Positions 41,499-49,836 are shown, numbered from the stretch's first letter. The stretch is 64,000 nucleotides of DNA from RGIG529 sp050950425 (GCA_050950425.1 JBMNHO010000001.1:348216-412215), one strand, 5' to 3'. Translations and numbers: made by a program. The notes: generated by a model not told the origin, from the letters alone.

Positions 41499-42319
41499 TG
41501 ACTAATGAAGAACTGAACACAAAAATATATGAAAAACTCTTTGCCGAGCAACAGGAATACAAAGGGTGGCTGCTTACGCAGTCACCCGAAGATATTCTCA
41601 AACACGCTTACGAGTACACCGTCAGAGATGACATTGTTCTCGCTATGGAGTATCTGGACCTGACCGATGAGCAAGCAAAGGCTTTGATTGATTCTGAGAA
41701 ACCCTTGGAGACCATCTTCAATGCTTTTGAAAATATCGAGGGTAACCACATGGACGATATTCGTGATTGTATTGAAAACAAAGCGAATGAGACTATAACC
41801 GTTCAAAAAGAAGCACTCCGTAGTCTCCCCCTGTATATCCATTCTGCTAACTTTGCCAAAGAGCACAGCGAGCTGGAAATGTACCGAGCTTCTCACCGAG
41901 CAAATGTGGAATGTAAAAACGCCATCGAAAATTCAATTTCCAACCACTATCGGGATAACCGCTTGAACCCTGCTTGTGTACAAGAGGTCATAGACCGATT
42001 CGGTATGGAGCGTACTGCCTTTATTCTGGCGAATACTGTGCAGGATAAAGATTGGGATGGGCGTATTGCTGACGAGAATAAGAAATGGGCCAAAGAGTTT
42101 CCTATCTCCAATAACTCCGATGAGTGGAGCGGTAGACGAACCCACGAGTATATTTGTACGCAAGCTCACCCCGGTCTTATTAACCTCTTTGTAAACCAGT
42201 TCAAAAAAGAACAGGAGGCTACAAAGGAAAAGAAGCCCTCTGTGCTGAAGAAGTTGAAAGAGATTTCCGTTGAAAGGCAGCCTAAAGCACCCTCCAAGAA
42301 AAAGGAGGTTGAGCTGTAA
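41498..42319 (+). CDS. DUF3848/DUF3849 element protein
   Basis: This 273-residue protein has an N-terminal DUF3848-like helical domain (IYEKLFAEQQEYKGWLLTQS, YTVRDDIVLAMEYLDLTDEQ) and, from ~105, a DUF3849-like domain (LPLYIHSANFAKEHSELEMY, SHRANVECKNAIE, NTVQDKDWDGRIADENKKWA). Both are typical of Tn1549-like elements and of unknown function. The C-terminal 28 residues begin KPSVLKKL (42233-42256). The stop overlaps the mobC start by one base, which places it directly ahead of the mobilisation genes. Confidence 0.82.
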   Translation: MTNEELNTKIYEKLFAEQQEYKGWLLTQSPEDILKHAYEYTVRDDIVLAMEYLDLTDEQAKALIDSEKPLETIFNAFENIEGNHMDDIRDCIENKANETITVQKEALRSLPLYIHSANFAKEHSELEMYRASHRANVECKNAIENSISNHYRDNRLNPACVQEVIDRFGMERTAFILANTVQDKDWDGRIADENKKWAKEFPISNNSDEWSGRRTHEYICTQAHPGLINLFVNQFKKEQEATKEKKPSVLKKLKEISVERQPKAPSKKKEVEL

Positions 42320-42657
42320 TGGCAAATCGCAACCGCCCTATTCAAGTGAAATTCCGTGTCACACCGGAAGAACGCAAACTCATTGATAAGCGTATGGAGC
42401 AACTCGGCACAATGAACATGGCGGCGTATCTCCGCAAAATGGCTATCGACGGGTATGTGGTAAAGCTGGAGCTTCCCGAACTTCGTGATTTGATTTCCTT
42501 GCTCCGTCGAACCAGCAATAACTTCAATCAGATTGCCCGTAGAGTAAACTCAACCAACCGTATCTATGCAGAAGACATCCATGATATGAAAGTTATGTTG
42601 GAGCAGATTTGGGAAGCCGACAATCAGATTTTGGAAAAGCTCGCCGTTATTGATTGA
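42319..42657 (+). CDS. mobC: MobC-like relaxosome accessory protein
   Basis: This 112-residue protein begins with a ribbon-helix-helix-like region (IQVKFRVTPEERKLIDKRME, NMAAYLRKMAIDGY) and ends with a helical section containing LLRRTSNNFNQIARRVNST, a hallmark of MobC-type relaxosome proteins. It should bind near oriT and help the relaxase open the DNA. AAAGGAGGTTG precedes the ATG inside the upstream gene. The relaxase gene follows after one small membrane protein gene. Confidence 0.9.
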   Translation: MANRNRPIQVKFRVTPEERKLIDKRMEQLGTMNMAAYLRKMAIDGYVVKLELPELRDLISLLRRTSNNFNQIARRVNSTNRIYAEDIHDMKVMLEQIWEADNQILEKLAVID

Positions 42658-42721
42658 GAAATGACATCCTTGATAAACTTCTGGGTTCACGCTACAATCA
42701 AGTCAGAAGGAGGGATTTTCG

Positions 42722-43012
42722 ATGAGGTTCATTTTGAAGATATTAGTAGCGCCCTTATTTGCAATCCTTGTAGTTTTTATTTGGCTTTGTGCCTTGGCTC
42801 TCAAAATGTCGGCTTGGGTATTCGGTATCGTGAGTTCAATTCTCGGTTTACTCGGCTTAGCAGTTTTGTTCCTCGACAACACGACCAATGGTATCATTAT
42901 CTTAGTGATTGCCTTCCTCGTAAGTCCCGTGGGATTGCCGATGGTGGCAGCTTGGATGATTGGACAAATGCAGAGGTTGCGCTATTTCCTGCAGGATACT
43001 GTTTATGGGTAA
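42722..43012 (+). CDS. CD1845-like small membrane protein
   Basis: This 96-residue protein is almost entirely hydrophobic with three likely helices (ILVAPLFAILVVFIWLCALA, FGIVSSILGLLGLAVLFL, IIILVIAFLVSPVGLPMVAA) and a short charged end. This matches the CD1845-type protein found between mobC and the relaxase gene in related elements. GGAGGGATTTTCG precedes the ATG. Its role is unknown; the context suggests a membrane partner of the relaxosome. The candidate binding-site palindrome lies 6 bases after its stop. Confidence 0.75.
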   Translation: MRFILKILVAPLFAILVVFIWLCALALKMSAWVFGIVSSILGLLGLAVLFLDNTTNGIIILVIAFLVSPVGLPMVAAWMIGQMQRLRYFLQDTVYG

Positions 43013-43017
43013 TTGAA

Positions 43018-43042
43018 AATTCTGTCCAAGTTGGACAGAATT
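43018..43042. repeat. Perfect palindrome before the relaxase gene, copy 2 (candidate operator, parS or oriT part)
   Basis: The 25-bp core (arms AATTCTGTCCAA and TTGGACAGAATT around a central G) is identical to the palindrome inside parB at 15575-15601, 27 kb away. Here it is intergenic, ~60-85 bases before the relaxase start. Confidence 0.85.
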
Positions 43043-43049
43043 AAATGAG

Positions 43050-43082
43050 ACGGGTATGGCTTCGGCTGTACCCGTTATTTTA
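43050..43082 (+). terminator. Hairpin with T-rich tail before the relaxase
   Basis: ACGGGTA (43050-43056) pairs with TACCCGT (43069-43075) around a GGCTTCGGCT-containing loop, followed by TATTTTATTTTG. It could terminate transcription from upstream genes or form part of a structured oriT. Confidence 0.5.
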
Positions 43083-43127
43083 TTTTGCGGGAGGTGATTT
43101 TATATCGCAACAACTCGAATTATTCCC

Positions 43128-44501
43128 ATGCACATTACAAAGGGAAAAACCCTCGCTCAATCCATTTCAGACCGGACGGACTATGGACTAAACCCCGAAA
43201 AGACCAATGACGGCGAATTGACTTCTGCCTATGCCTGCGACCCTCGCTCCTTTGCGGCCGAGGTCTTAATTTCAAAAAGGCAATACAAGTTCTATACAGG
43301 CAAAGAGGAAAAGAACGATGTGCTCGTTTACCAAGTACGCCAATCTTTCAAGCCGGGGGAAGTAACACCGGAGGAAGCAAATCAAATCGGCTATGATTTC
43401 GCCTCTCGCTTTCTCAAAGGAAAACACGCTTTCTTTGTTTGCACTCATACCGATAAAGCCCATATCCACAATCATATCTATTGGAACGCCGTTACACTTG
43501 ACTGTACAAGGAAGTTCAGAGACTTCCACAGATCCGGCAGAGCCGTTGCACGACTGAGTGACCTTATCTGTACCGAGCACCAGTTGTCGGTAATTGAAAA
43601 ACCGCAGCGTGGCAGTTCAGCCTATAACAAGTGGCACGGCTTTAAGGGAAAACTCTCTAATCGTGAAGTCTTGCGTATTGCCATTGACGAAGCTCTGGAA
43701 CAAAAGCCCCACGACTTCAATGCGTTCCTCTCTCTGCTTTCAGAGCAGGGCTTCAAAATTAAAAACGGCAAACACCTTACTTTTCTTCACGAGGACTTCA
43801 AGCAGAATATCCGAATGTACACTTTGGGCGACGAGTATTCCGAAGATGCTATCCGTGCTATCGTCAAGGGGCAGAAAATTCATCAGCCGAAAAAGCATAG
43901 AACCGTATGGGATGCTAACAGACCCAAAACCATTATCGACATTCAAGCGAAACTTGCCACCGGTATGGGTGAGGGTTATCGTCGCTGGGCTACGGTTGAG
44001 AACCTAAAGCGCATGGCGAAAACCAAGCTCTATATGGATGAGCACGGCTTCAGCTATGAAGCAATGTCTGAGAAAAAGGCAGAGTTGTTTGTAAAAGAAA
44101 AAGAGCTTTCGGCAAAAATCACTGAAGATCAAAATAGGCTTGCGGAGATAAATATCCTAAAGACCCATATCGTCAATTACTCAAAAACAAGGGATGTGTA
44201 TGTGGCATATCGAAAGTCCGGTTACTCTAAAAAGTATTTGGAGGAACACGAGCCGGACATCATCATCCACAAAGCCGCAAAGAAGGCTTTTGACGAAATG
44301 AGCATGAAGAAGCTCCCGACCATCAAGAGCCTGCAAGTGGAATTTTCCAATCTGCTGACTTCTAAAAAGACAGCGTATGCCGAACTCAAAAAAGTCCGTG
44401 ATGAGCTGCGTGACCTCACCGTACACAAGGCAAATTACGAAGAATTGCGTGACCTCGAAGAACGAGAGAAACGAAAAAATAATGAGCACGGTCGTGAATA
44501 A
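43128..44501 (+). CDS. Relaxase/mobilisation nuclease
   Basis: This 457-residue relaxase should nick oriT and lead the strand into the recipient. The N-terminal tyrosine region is SDRTDYGLNPEKT, and the metal-binding triad is in CTHTDKAHIHNHIYWN (His107, Asp109, His112, His114, His116), the HxDxxHxHNH motif of PF03432-type relaxases. The C-terminal ~150 residues are coiled coil. The start is unusual: ATG 43128 has no ribosome site, while GGGAGGTGA at 43089-43097 points to an ATC codon at 43104, in frame, followed by ATTRIIP, which resembles the usual family N terminus. A non-AUG start is therefore possible. Confidence 0.92.
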   Translation: MHITKGKTLAQSISDRTDYGLNPEKTNDGELTSAYACDPRSFAAEVLISKRQYKFYTGKEEKNDVLVYQVRQSFKPGEVTPEEANQIGYDFASRFLKGKHAFFVCTHTDKAHIHNHIYWNAVTLDCTRKFRDFHRSGRAVARLSDLICTEHQLSVIEKPQRGSSAYNKWHGFKGKLSNREVLRIAIDEALEQKPHDFNAFLSLLSEQGFKIKNGKHLTFLHEDFKQNIRMYTLGDEYSEDAIRAIVKGQKIHQPKKHRTVWDANRPKTIIDIQAKLATGMGEGYRRWATVENLKRMAKTKLYMDEHGFSYEAMSEKKAELFVKEKELSAKITEDQNRLAEINILKTHIVNYSKTRDVYVAYRKSGYSKKYLEEHEPDIIIHKAAKKAFDEMSMKKLPTIKSLQVEFSNLLTSKKTAYAELKKVRDELRDLTVHKANYEELRDLEEREKRKNNEHGRE

Positions 44502-44510
44502 CCGTGCTCA
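44483..44510. terminator. Perfect hairpin overlapping the relaxase stop
   Basis: TGAGCACGGT (44483-44492) and ACCGTGCTCA (44501-44510) form a perfect 10-bp stem with an 8-base loop that contains the stop codon. Only a weak AAATT tail follows, so it may be an mRNA end or a protein-binding site. Confidence 0.6.
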
Positions 44511-44586
44511 AATTAGCGTCGGAACGATGCGTAGCCACAGATGAAATCTGTGTTAAAGGGGTTCGGGGATGTTTCCCAGACAAGCG

Positions 44587-44670
44587 ATTTATAGGCTCCT
44601 GCTTCGGCAGGGGCTTATAAATTTTGCACGGGTGGGTACCGCCGTGCCCTGCTTGCCAAGTATGTTTGGC
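44587..44670. other. Structured intergenic region after the relaxase
   Basis: Three hairpins follow each other. One has arms ATTTATAGGCTCCTGC (44587-44602) and GCAGGGGCTTATAAAT (44607-44622) around a UUCG loop, with TTTTGC after it. The second has GCACGG (44626-44631) with CCGTGC (44642-44647). The third has GCCAA with TTGGC (44655-44670). This could be an RNA element, bidirectional terminator or part of the transfer origin. Confidence 0.55.
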
Positions 44671-44681
44671 TCGTTATCGTA

Positions 44682-46880
44682 CTATTCGATAGTTCTGATA
44701 TAGTTCTTCAGCTTTACAATCCTGTCCTCTGTGTCAATACCATCGGGGTTTTGTGAAATAGCGAGTGTTTCGACAACGCTATCATCGTCATTGTTATAAA
44801 TCACATAAGAATCGTTTTCGCATGAGATATAGGTATGAGCATAAATCAAATATTGTCCCATATCGTCTCTGGACAAATGGGCATCGTCGGCTTCCTTCAA
44901 GTAAGGCATATATGTATTCTGCGACCATGCGGATTTTGTCTGCATAACGGAAAATAAGTATGGCTCAGTAGCAGCTTCCGTGTTACTTAACTTGCCGAAG
45001 CTACCCGGACGGAAAACAGAATACTTAACATAGTAATAATTCCATGGATAAATCCCATCGTTCTCACACTTTGTAATAAATGCAGAGGAGATATTATCAA
45101 GTACATCGTCATTGAAAGTCTCATTAGTTTCCAATAAAGAAATTAAAATGGCCTTTGTATTGTCAAACCCGCTATTGGCGCTTCTGTGAAAAAGCTCATT
45201 CCACGCCAACTGCAGACTCTTAGACGCATACTGATAACGCCATTTATTTCTTTCTTGTTGGCCGTAATTGCCGGTAGCCATCAAGGCACAGTCAATCTTA
45301 TCCCAAGAGCAGGTAAAGAGAGAGGTGAAGCGAGAGCCATAAGAAAGGTTTTCGAGTCCGATAATTCCGATTTGTCCATATAGCATTTCATTGTCTTCAA
45401 GTTCAAAGACTGCTTCTGCAAGTTCTGGATGTTCCTCCAAAAATGCAAGCTTCTCTTTTTCTTCTTTTAACTGATTTACATTGAAGTTATTTTCAATGCT
45501 GTCATCAATCAAGCCAGTAAGAATAACTGCATCGACCGCTTGAAGAATGGCGGGGATTCTGTTTCTATCAAGTCTGTCGCTGACCTCATCTTCAGAATTT
45601 TGAACCAAGTTGTTTACAATTCTAATTCTTCGGACAAAATCATCCTTTGATACTTCCTCCTGATGTCGCAGATATACCGTGATAGCATAAAGTAATACAA
45701 TTCGGTTTAATGGGAATTGACGGATTCTGCCAGACATATCCGAGTAGGAATGGATGCAATCCTCAAAAATATCAATCTTGTTTCTGGAATCGACAACGAT
45801 TTTTCCTGCTTCATGGGTATGGCTCATAAAGGAGGTTAGAAACTCCGTAGGATTACTATATCCGTCAATAAAGCACCAACAATTAAAGAATGCTTCAAGC
45901 GTTGCGATATTATCCGGGGTATTTTCATCCTGTGCTGAAAAATACAAATGCAGCAAATCGAAAATATCGTTGCTGTAGCTCTGAGGTGACTTGCCATTCC
46001 GATAACAAATTATATCGCAAATGAATTTGAAATAACGCAAAAACTTATCGTCAATGATATTGTCATCTACATCGTCATCACTTCCGTTGCGATACTTCCA
46101 AAGAAGGTCTGTCCATGTCTTATCAATACTTGCAATGATTCTGTCAGCGTTTTTTTCTCCGGTCTCTCCGTCAAGTATTCTAATTTCACGCTCCAACTCT
46201 GCCTTGAAGTGTTCAAAGAGAGTTAACGGCTTACCACGAGAGTTCATCTTAATGTAAAGCTCATCGGTGAGTCCCATATCTTTTATGGGAAGGAAGTAAA
46301 AAGTAATAGCTTGATTTTCTAAACGCCCCCAAATGTTTGGAACATCCTTGAAGCGTTCATTGATTGCATCCAGCATAACTAACATTGAACTGATAGTCGG
46401 GTCTTTCTTCCAGTCCAAGGGGAACCATGCTTGATTGATAATTTCCGCAGAAAGGTTGCCCTCAAACGAAGGAACAAAGTCAACTAACTCAGCGCAAAAA
46501 TATCTTGCACTGTATCTTGTTTCATAGCTGAATCCCTTAAGGAACTCGTGTTTTTCTGCAGAAATTTTTTCTTTCTTAGCGGCGTACCAATGCAATAAGA
46601 ATAGAGTGGTTAAACGCTGCTGGCCATCCAAGGGAGTCATCGTGCCTTTATCATCGATGTCACCGTACACAAAGTCCAAGGTGATGGAATCGCCGGCAAT
46701 GGCATTATAGAGAGAATCCAGAAAACGAGCTCTTATTCTATTCACATCATCGTCCACACGCCCTTGAGCATAGTCACGCTGAATGAGGGGAATAGCAATT
46801 TTTTTAAGCTGAACAGGTTCTTCACCGTCCATAAACTCAGTTTCAAATATATCAATAAATGAGCGGAGTGTTGTACCCAT
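44682..46880 (-). CDS. DUF262-family protein A (GmrSD/DndB-like, no HNH seen)
   Basis: This 732-residue protein carries the DUF262 signature: IPLIQRDYAQGR near 30-41, then LDFVYGDIDDKGTMTPLDGQ followed by QRLTTLFLLHWYAAK. The DGQQR motif in DUF262 proteins is linked to nucleotide binding and hydrolysis. The middle is helical, and the C-terminal third has YPWNYYYVKYSVFRPGSFGK and YLFSVMQTKSAWSQNTYMPY. No H-N-H endonuclease motif is visible. It overlaps the stop of the next DUF262 gene by one base (TAATG) and is the last gene of the island. Together they look like a split GmrSD-like defence pair. Confidence 0.82.
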   Translation of the reverse strand: MGTTLRSFIDIFETEFMDGEEPVQLKKIAIPLIQRDYAQGRVDDDVNRIRARFLDSLYNAIAGDSITLDFVYGDIDDKGTMTPLDGQQRLTTLFLLHWYAAKKEKISAEKHEFLKGFSYETRYSARYFCAELVDFVPSFEGNLSAEIINQAWFPLDWKKDPTISSMLVMLDAINERFKDVPNIWGRLENQAITFYFLPIKDMGLTDELYIKMNSRGKPLTLFEHFKAELEREIRILDGETGEKNADRIIASIDKTWTDLLWKYRNGSDDDVDDNIIDDKFLRYFKFICDIICYRNGKSPQSYSNDIFDLLHLYFSAQDENTPDNIATLEAFFNCWCFIDGYSNPTEFLTSFMSHTHEAGKIVVDSRNKIDIFEDCIHSYSDMSGRIRQFPLNRIVLLYAITVYLRHQEEVSKDDFVRRIRIVNNLVQNSEDEVSDRLDRNRIPAILQAVDAVILTGLIDDSIENNFNVNQLKEEKEKLAFLEEHPELAEAVFELEDNEMLYGQIGIIGLENLSYGSRFTSLFTCSWDKIDCALMATGNYGQQERNKWRYQYASKSLQLAWNELFHRSANSGFDNTKAILISLLETNETFNDDVLDNISSAFITKCENDGIYPWNYYYVKYSVFRPGSFGKLSNTEAATEPYLFSVMQTKSAWSQNTYMPYLKEADDAHLSRDDMGQYLIYAHTYISCENDSYVIYNNDDDSVVETLAISQNPDGIDTEDRIVKLKNYIRTIE

Positions 46881-48592
46881 TATGCTTCCTCCTTTTCCAA
46901 AACGATAGGCTCATCCAAATAATCTGCGAGCACGGTATTTATGGCGTTGACATAAGAAATTCGGTCAGCCTGTCCCCAAAAGTGGAGTTGATTATCCGCA
47001 GAAGGTGTATAGTATTTCAAAAATGCCATCTTTGTGCAGAACGGAATATACTGCCCCTTTTTATCCATGTCCACAATAACATTTCTCTTTACATCAAAAG
47101 TCGAATTATTGAGTGCTGCGTTGTCAGCGGTGTTCAGCAAAGCAAGATTGGCAATGGAGTGCAAATACTCTGTATTACCAGATACGGAGAACATGGCAAG
47201 AACCTTTTGCTGGATTCCTTCAAATTCAGTGCGCTCGAGTTTGGCTTTATCTATGGCAGCCTGCATTTCTTCAACTAACATATCGTGGCTATGCCCTATA
47301 GCTTTGACCGAGGGAATATGAAGTGCAAGCCATTCTTTCCATACCTCCTGGGTACGCATACCTTCAGACTGCTGTGCGTGGATATGCTCCAGACTCCAAG
47401 AAACTTTGCTGCTTTTATTATATTTGAATTTGTCAAACGGGAACCATTGGGTGTGTTCGCCGTTTTGTCTTACAGATTCCACATTGAACAAGAACAAAAG
47501 TGCACTGATACGCTTATATTCTAATGGTTTTTCGTAACTCAACTCAGAGTAGTTTCCTGATATAACGACACTTTTTTTAATGATCCCATTGAGCATAGAG
47601 TTGAACTCATCTTTGGTTTTGTTGTCGGACAATTCAAAGATTTTATGTAGGGTCAAAGTATTAGACGCAATAAGATAACCAATTTTGTGATAGAGTTCAT
47701 GGTTCTCAAACCAGTCTTTCAAGATAAGGAATGTCTGCTGAATCTTTCTCCAAATCTTATCCAGAGAGTTTGTCTTACGCATTTCATCAAACTTGAAGAA
47801 TGTATAATACTTTTCACGAGTGGAGTCTTGTTTGCCGGAAATCAAGTCAAGAATAAGGTCAATGCGTGTTTGATATTTATTATTAATATTATTGGTCAAA
47901 AAATACCACAAAGAATCATTGTGCAGTTCCTTTTCGATGTTATCCCATTGCAGGGAAATTTCCTCTTGCTTTTTTCTATCCATATTGCCAGAACTGTCAC
48001 GACTAAGAAACATTGCCTTTACAAGTTCAGCACTTGTGAGAGGAATTTTACCTATGTTCAAGCGAGTAAACAAGGAAATAGCGTCTTCGTTCTCGCCAAC
48101 TTCGTACCAAATAATTTTTACATCCTCTTTGAAGTATTCGAAAATGTGCATGACGCGAATCTGCATATCCTGTTCAAACCATTTTTGAATTGTTTTGTAT
48201 GCGTTAGCAATGAACCAAAAGTCGATGTTATCTTCCTGCTTAGACAAATCAACAGTCTTCAAAAAATCTGCGGACTGTTCTCTTGTTTCGTATGAAATAG
48301 AGAACGCAGGCTCACTAAAGAATGAGTTGACATTCTTCATGTATTTATAGATGAGGTACAGGGTTGTGAGTCTCTGCTGACCATCTACAACCTCAAAGGC
48401 TTCACCTCTTTTGCGGACGACAACAGGCTGTAGGCAATAATTATTCTTGCCATTTTGGTGAACATCGTCCAGAAGACGAGTGACTTCATCCTCGCCCCAT
48501 CTATATCCACGCTGGTATGAGGGGACAAAAAATTCACCCTTTATTTCTCCAACAAACTTGGTATCAAGTATTATATTGTTATTTGTAGTCAT
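46880..48592 (-). CDS. DUF262-HNH (DUF1524-type) protein B
   Basis: This 570-residue protein has an N-terminal DUF262 domain (FFVPSYQRGYRWGEDEV, LQPVVVRKRGEAFEVVDGQQ, then RLTTLYLIYKYM) and a C-terminal His-Me finger nuclease-like region (WSLEHIHAQQSEG, then HSIANLALLNTADNAALNNS and FDVKRNVI). This is the architecture of GmrSD-, SspE- and BrxU-like enzymes, which restrict modified DNA or depend on host DNA marks. ATG 48592 follows AAGGTGGGACAG; an upstream start at 48631 overlaps the neighbouring gene. DUF6508 gene lies 11 bases upstream. Confidence 0.85.
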   Translation of the reverse strand: MTTNNNIILDTKFVGEIKGEFFVPSYQRGYRWGEDEVTRLLDDVHQNGKNNYCLQPVVVRKRGEAFEVVDGQQRLTTLYLIYKYMKNVNSFFSEPAFSISYETREQSADFLKTVDLSKQEDNIDFWFIANAYKTIQKWFEQDMQIRVMHIFEYFKEDVKIIWYEVGENEDAISLFTRLNIGKIPLTSAELVKAMFLSRDSSGNMDRKKQEEISLQWDNIEKELHNDSLWYFLTNNINNKYQTRIDLILDLISGKQDSTREKYYTFFKFDEMRKTNSLDKIWRKIQQTFLILKDWFENHELYHKIGYLIASNTLTLHKIFELSDNKTKDEFNSMLNGIIKKSVVISGNYSELSYEKPLEYKRISALLFLFNVESVRQNGEHTQWFPFDKFKYNKSSKVSWSLEHIHAQQSEGMRTQEVWKEWLALHIPSVKAIGHSHDMLVEEMQAAIDKAKLERTEFEGIQQKVLAMFSVSGNTEYLHSIANLALLNTADNAALNNSTFDVKRNVIVDMDKKGQYIPFCTKMAFLKYYTPSADNQLHFWGQADRISYVNAINTVLADYLDEPIVLEKEEA

Positions 48593-48603
48593 ACTGTCCC
48601 ACC

Positions 48604-49011
48604 TTAAAGTTCTTCCAATCGTTCTAACCATTTTCGGATGCTACCATCTTTGAAAAAGCCAAGCAACGCACCGTCGCAAAATCGTTCAGCACGGACAGCA
48701 CCCATAATCAAAGCCATTATACATTGAGCATCCAATTTTGAAACATCTGCGTCGCTCATGGATTTACTGCCCCATTCAAGCCCGTTTTGGTCCAAAACAT
48801 CACCATATCCTGTCAGTTCGAAATCTCTATTATTATCGCTGAAATCGTACACATCATCGATAAACTGATTAACCATTTCGGAGTAGTTCACAAAAGGCAT
48901 TTGAATAGGGTGTTCCGGAGTGCCATCATTTTTGTGGTCGATGACCCAAGTGCCAAACCTATCTTCATCCAGATGAGGAAGATACTTTGTCAGATTTTCA
49001 AATTTACTCAT
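48604..49011 (-). CDS. DUF6508-like small protein
   Basis: This 135-residue acidic protein (KFENLTKYLPHLDEDRFGTW, then SEMVNQFIDDVYDFSDNNRD and RAERFCDGALLGFFKDGSIR followed by KWLERLEEL) resembles DUF6508 proteins, which are often found near restriction genes. ATG 49011 is chosen because AAGGTAAGG precedes it; a TTG 8 codons upstream is possible. It has no membrane segment or enzymatic motif I can see. Its place between SIMPL and DUF262 genes suggests it is part of the same defence operon, but a function cannot be given. Confidence 0.65.
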   Translation of the reverse strand: MSKFENLTKYLPHLDEDRFGTWVIDHKNDGTPEHPIQMPFVNYSEMVNQFIDDVYDFSDNNRDFELTGYGDVLDQNGLEWGSKSMSDADVSKLDAQCIMALIMGAVRAERFCDGALLGFFKDGSIRKWLERLEEL

Positions 49012-49073
49012 TTTCAATTTCCTTACCTTCCTCAACAGGTTTTGGTCAATGCCTATAAGCGCCTGGAACTTAT

Positions 49074-49142
49074 TTACATTCTACTTATTCGAGAACTTTC
49101 AGACCAATCATAGATTTTCTCGTAATGTTCGTCCCAAGTCAT
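49074..49142 (-). pseudogene. Short remnant frame, MTWDEHYEKIYDWSES-type
   Basis: A 22-codon frame (MTWDEHYEKIYDWSESSRI then SRM and TAA) looks like the first residues of a small conserved protein often seen in clostridial mobile DNA, which is normally longer. It is cut after ~20 residues. Recognition is from memory of the N-terminal pattern and is weak. Confidence 0.3.
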
Positions 49143-49162
49143 TGCCGACTTTAGCTTACTTG

Positions 49163-49822
49163 TTATTTGATTTCCCACACAAAGGTAGCGGTGTCGCTCA
49201 CATCAATGTCCTCGGGCTGTATATCCATATCTGCCATTGCCCTCATTGGCATAGCCATAGCTCTTTCTTCAAGCATATAGTCTGTGCGAGAAACAATATT
49301 GAGTTCGCCCCAATTATAATCAATGGTGAGCAGGTCGCCCAGCTCCACATCAGATGCTTCACACAATACTTTTGCTTTTTCTCGTGCATTGATAGTAGCA
49401 GACTTTAAAAGCTCCTTATTAACTGCAGACGGGTCTTTCACCGTGAAGGCGATAGAAAGCTCTGGCTTGGCAAGGGATTGTGAAATAGCACTAAGTGTTT
49501 GAGCCAGACGCTTTGTATCGAAGTCAAATTCAACCTTTAATCGATGACTACAGACATACCCGTTGAATACGCTCTTATAATTTCCGTTCTTATCCTTAAC
49601 ACTTTCGTAGGCGGTGCGGACGTTGAAGTTTGTAGTCTTTACGGATTTCTTCTCAAAGCCAACAGCTTCAAGAGAGGTATTAAGGTAATCAATCTGATGT
49701 GCAGCTTGCTCCATCGTTTCTTCGTATTCCATACCTTGTGCATCAAGGCTCATGGACACGACAACATAATCGGGAGCAGTCTTTACATTTCCCATTCCTT
49801 TGACCGTAATTGTTCTTGGCAT
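49163..49822 (-). CDS. SIMPL (DUF541)-domain protein
   Basis: This 219-residue protein has the SIMPL pattern: an N-terminal strand PRTITVKGMGNVKTAPDYVV, a long helix with EETMEQAAHQIDYLNTSL, the TTNFNVRTAYE strand, and near the C terminus AREKAKVLCEASDVELGDLL. There is no signal peptide, so unlike many SIMPL proteins it should be cytoplasmic. ATG 49822 is chosen over 49828 because GGGAGGG directly touches the latter. It lies 14 bases after the res stop in the defence operon. What SIMPL does in defence is not known; here it may be an accessory or passenger. Confidence 0.82.
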   Translation of the reverse strand: MPRTITVKGMGNVKTAPDYVVVSMSLDAQGMEYEETMEQAAHQIDYLNTSLEAVGFEKKSVKTTNFNVRTAYESVKDKNGNYKSVFNGYVCSHRLKVEFDFDTKRLAQTLSAISQSLAKPELSIAFTVKDPSAVNKELLKSATINAREKAKVLCEASDVELGDLLTIDYNWGELNIVSRTDYMLEERAMAMPMRAMADMDIQPEDIDVSDTATFVWEIK

Positions 49823-49836
49823 ATTCATCCCTCCCG

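Noticed and set aside
47687..48295. 202-codon + strand frame in the DUF262-HNH gene
   Set aside because: Phe/Leu/Ile-rich antisense product of an AT-rich gene, no ribosome site and no family resemblance.
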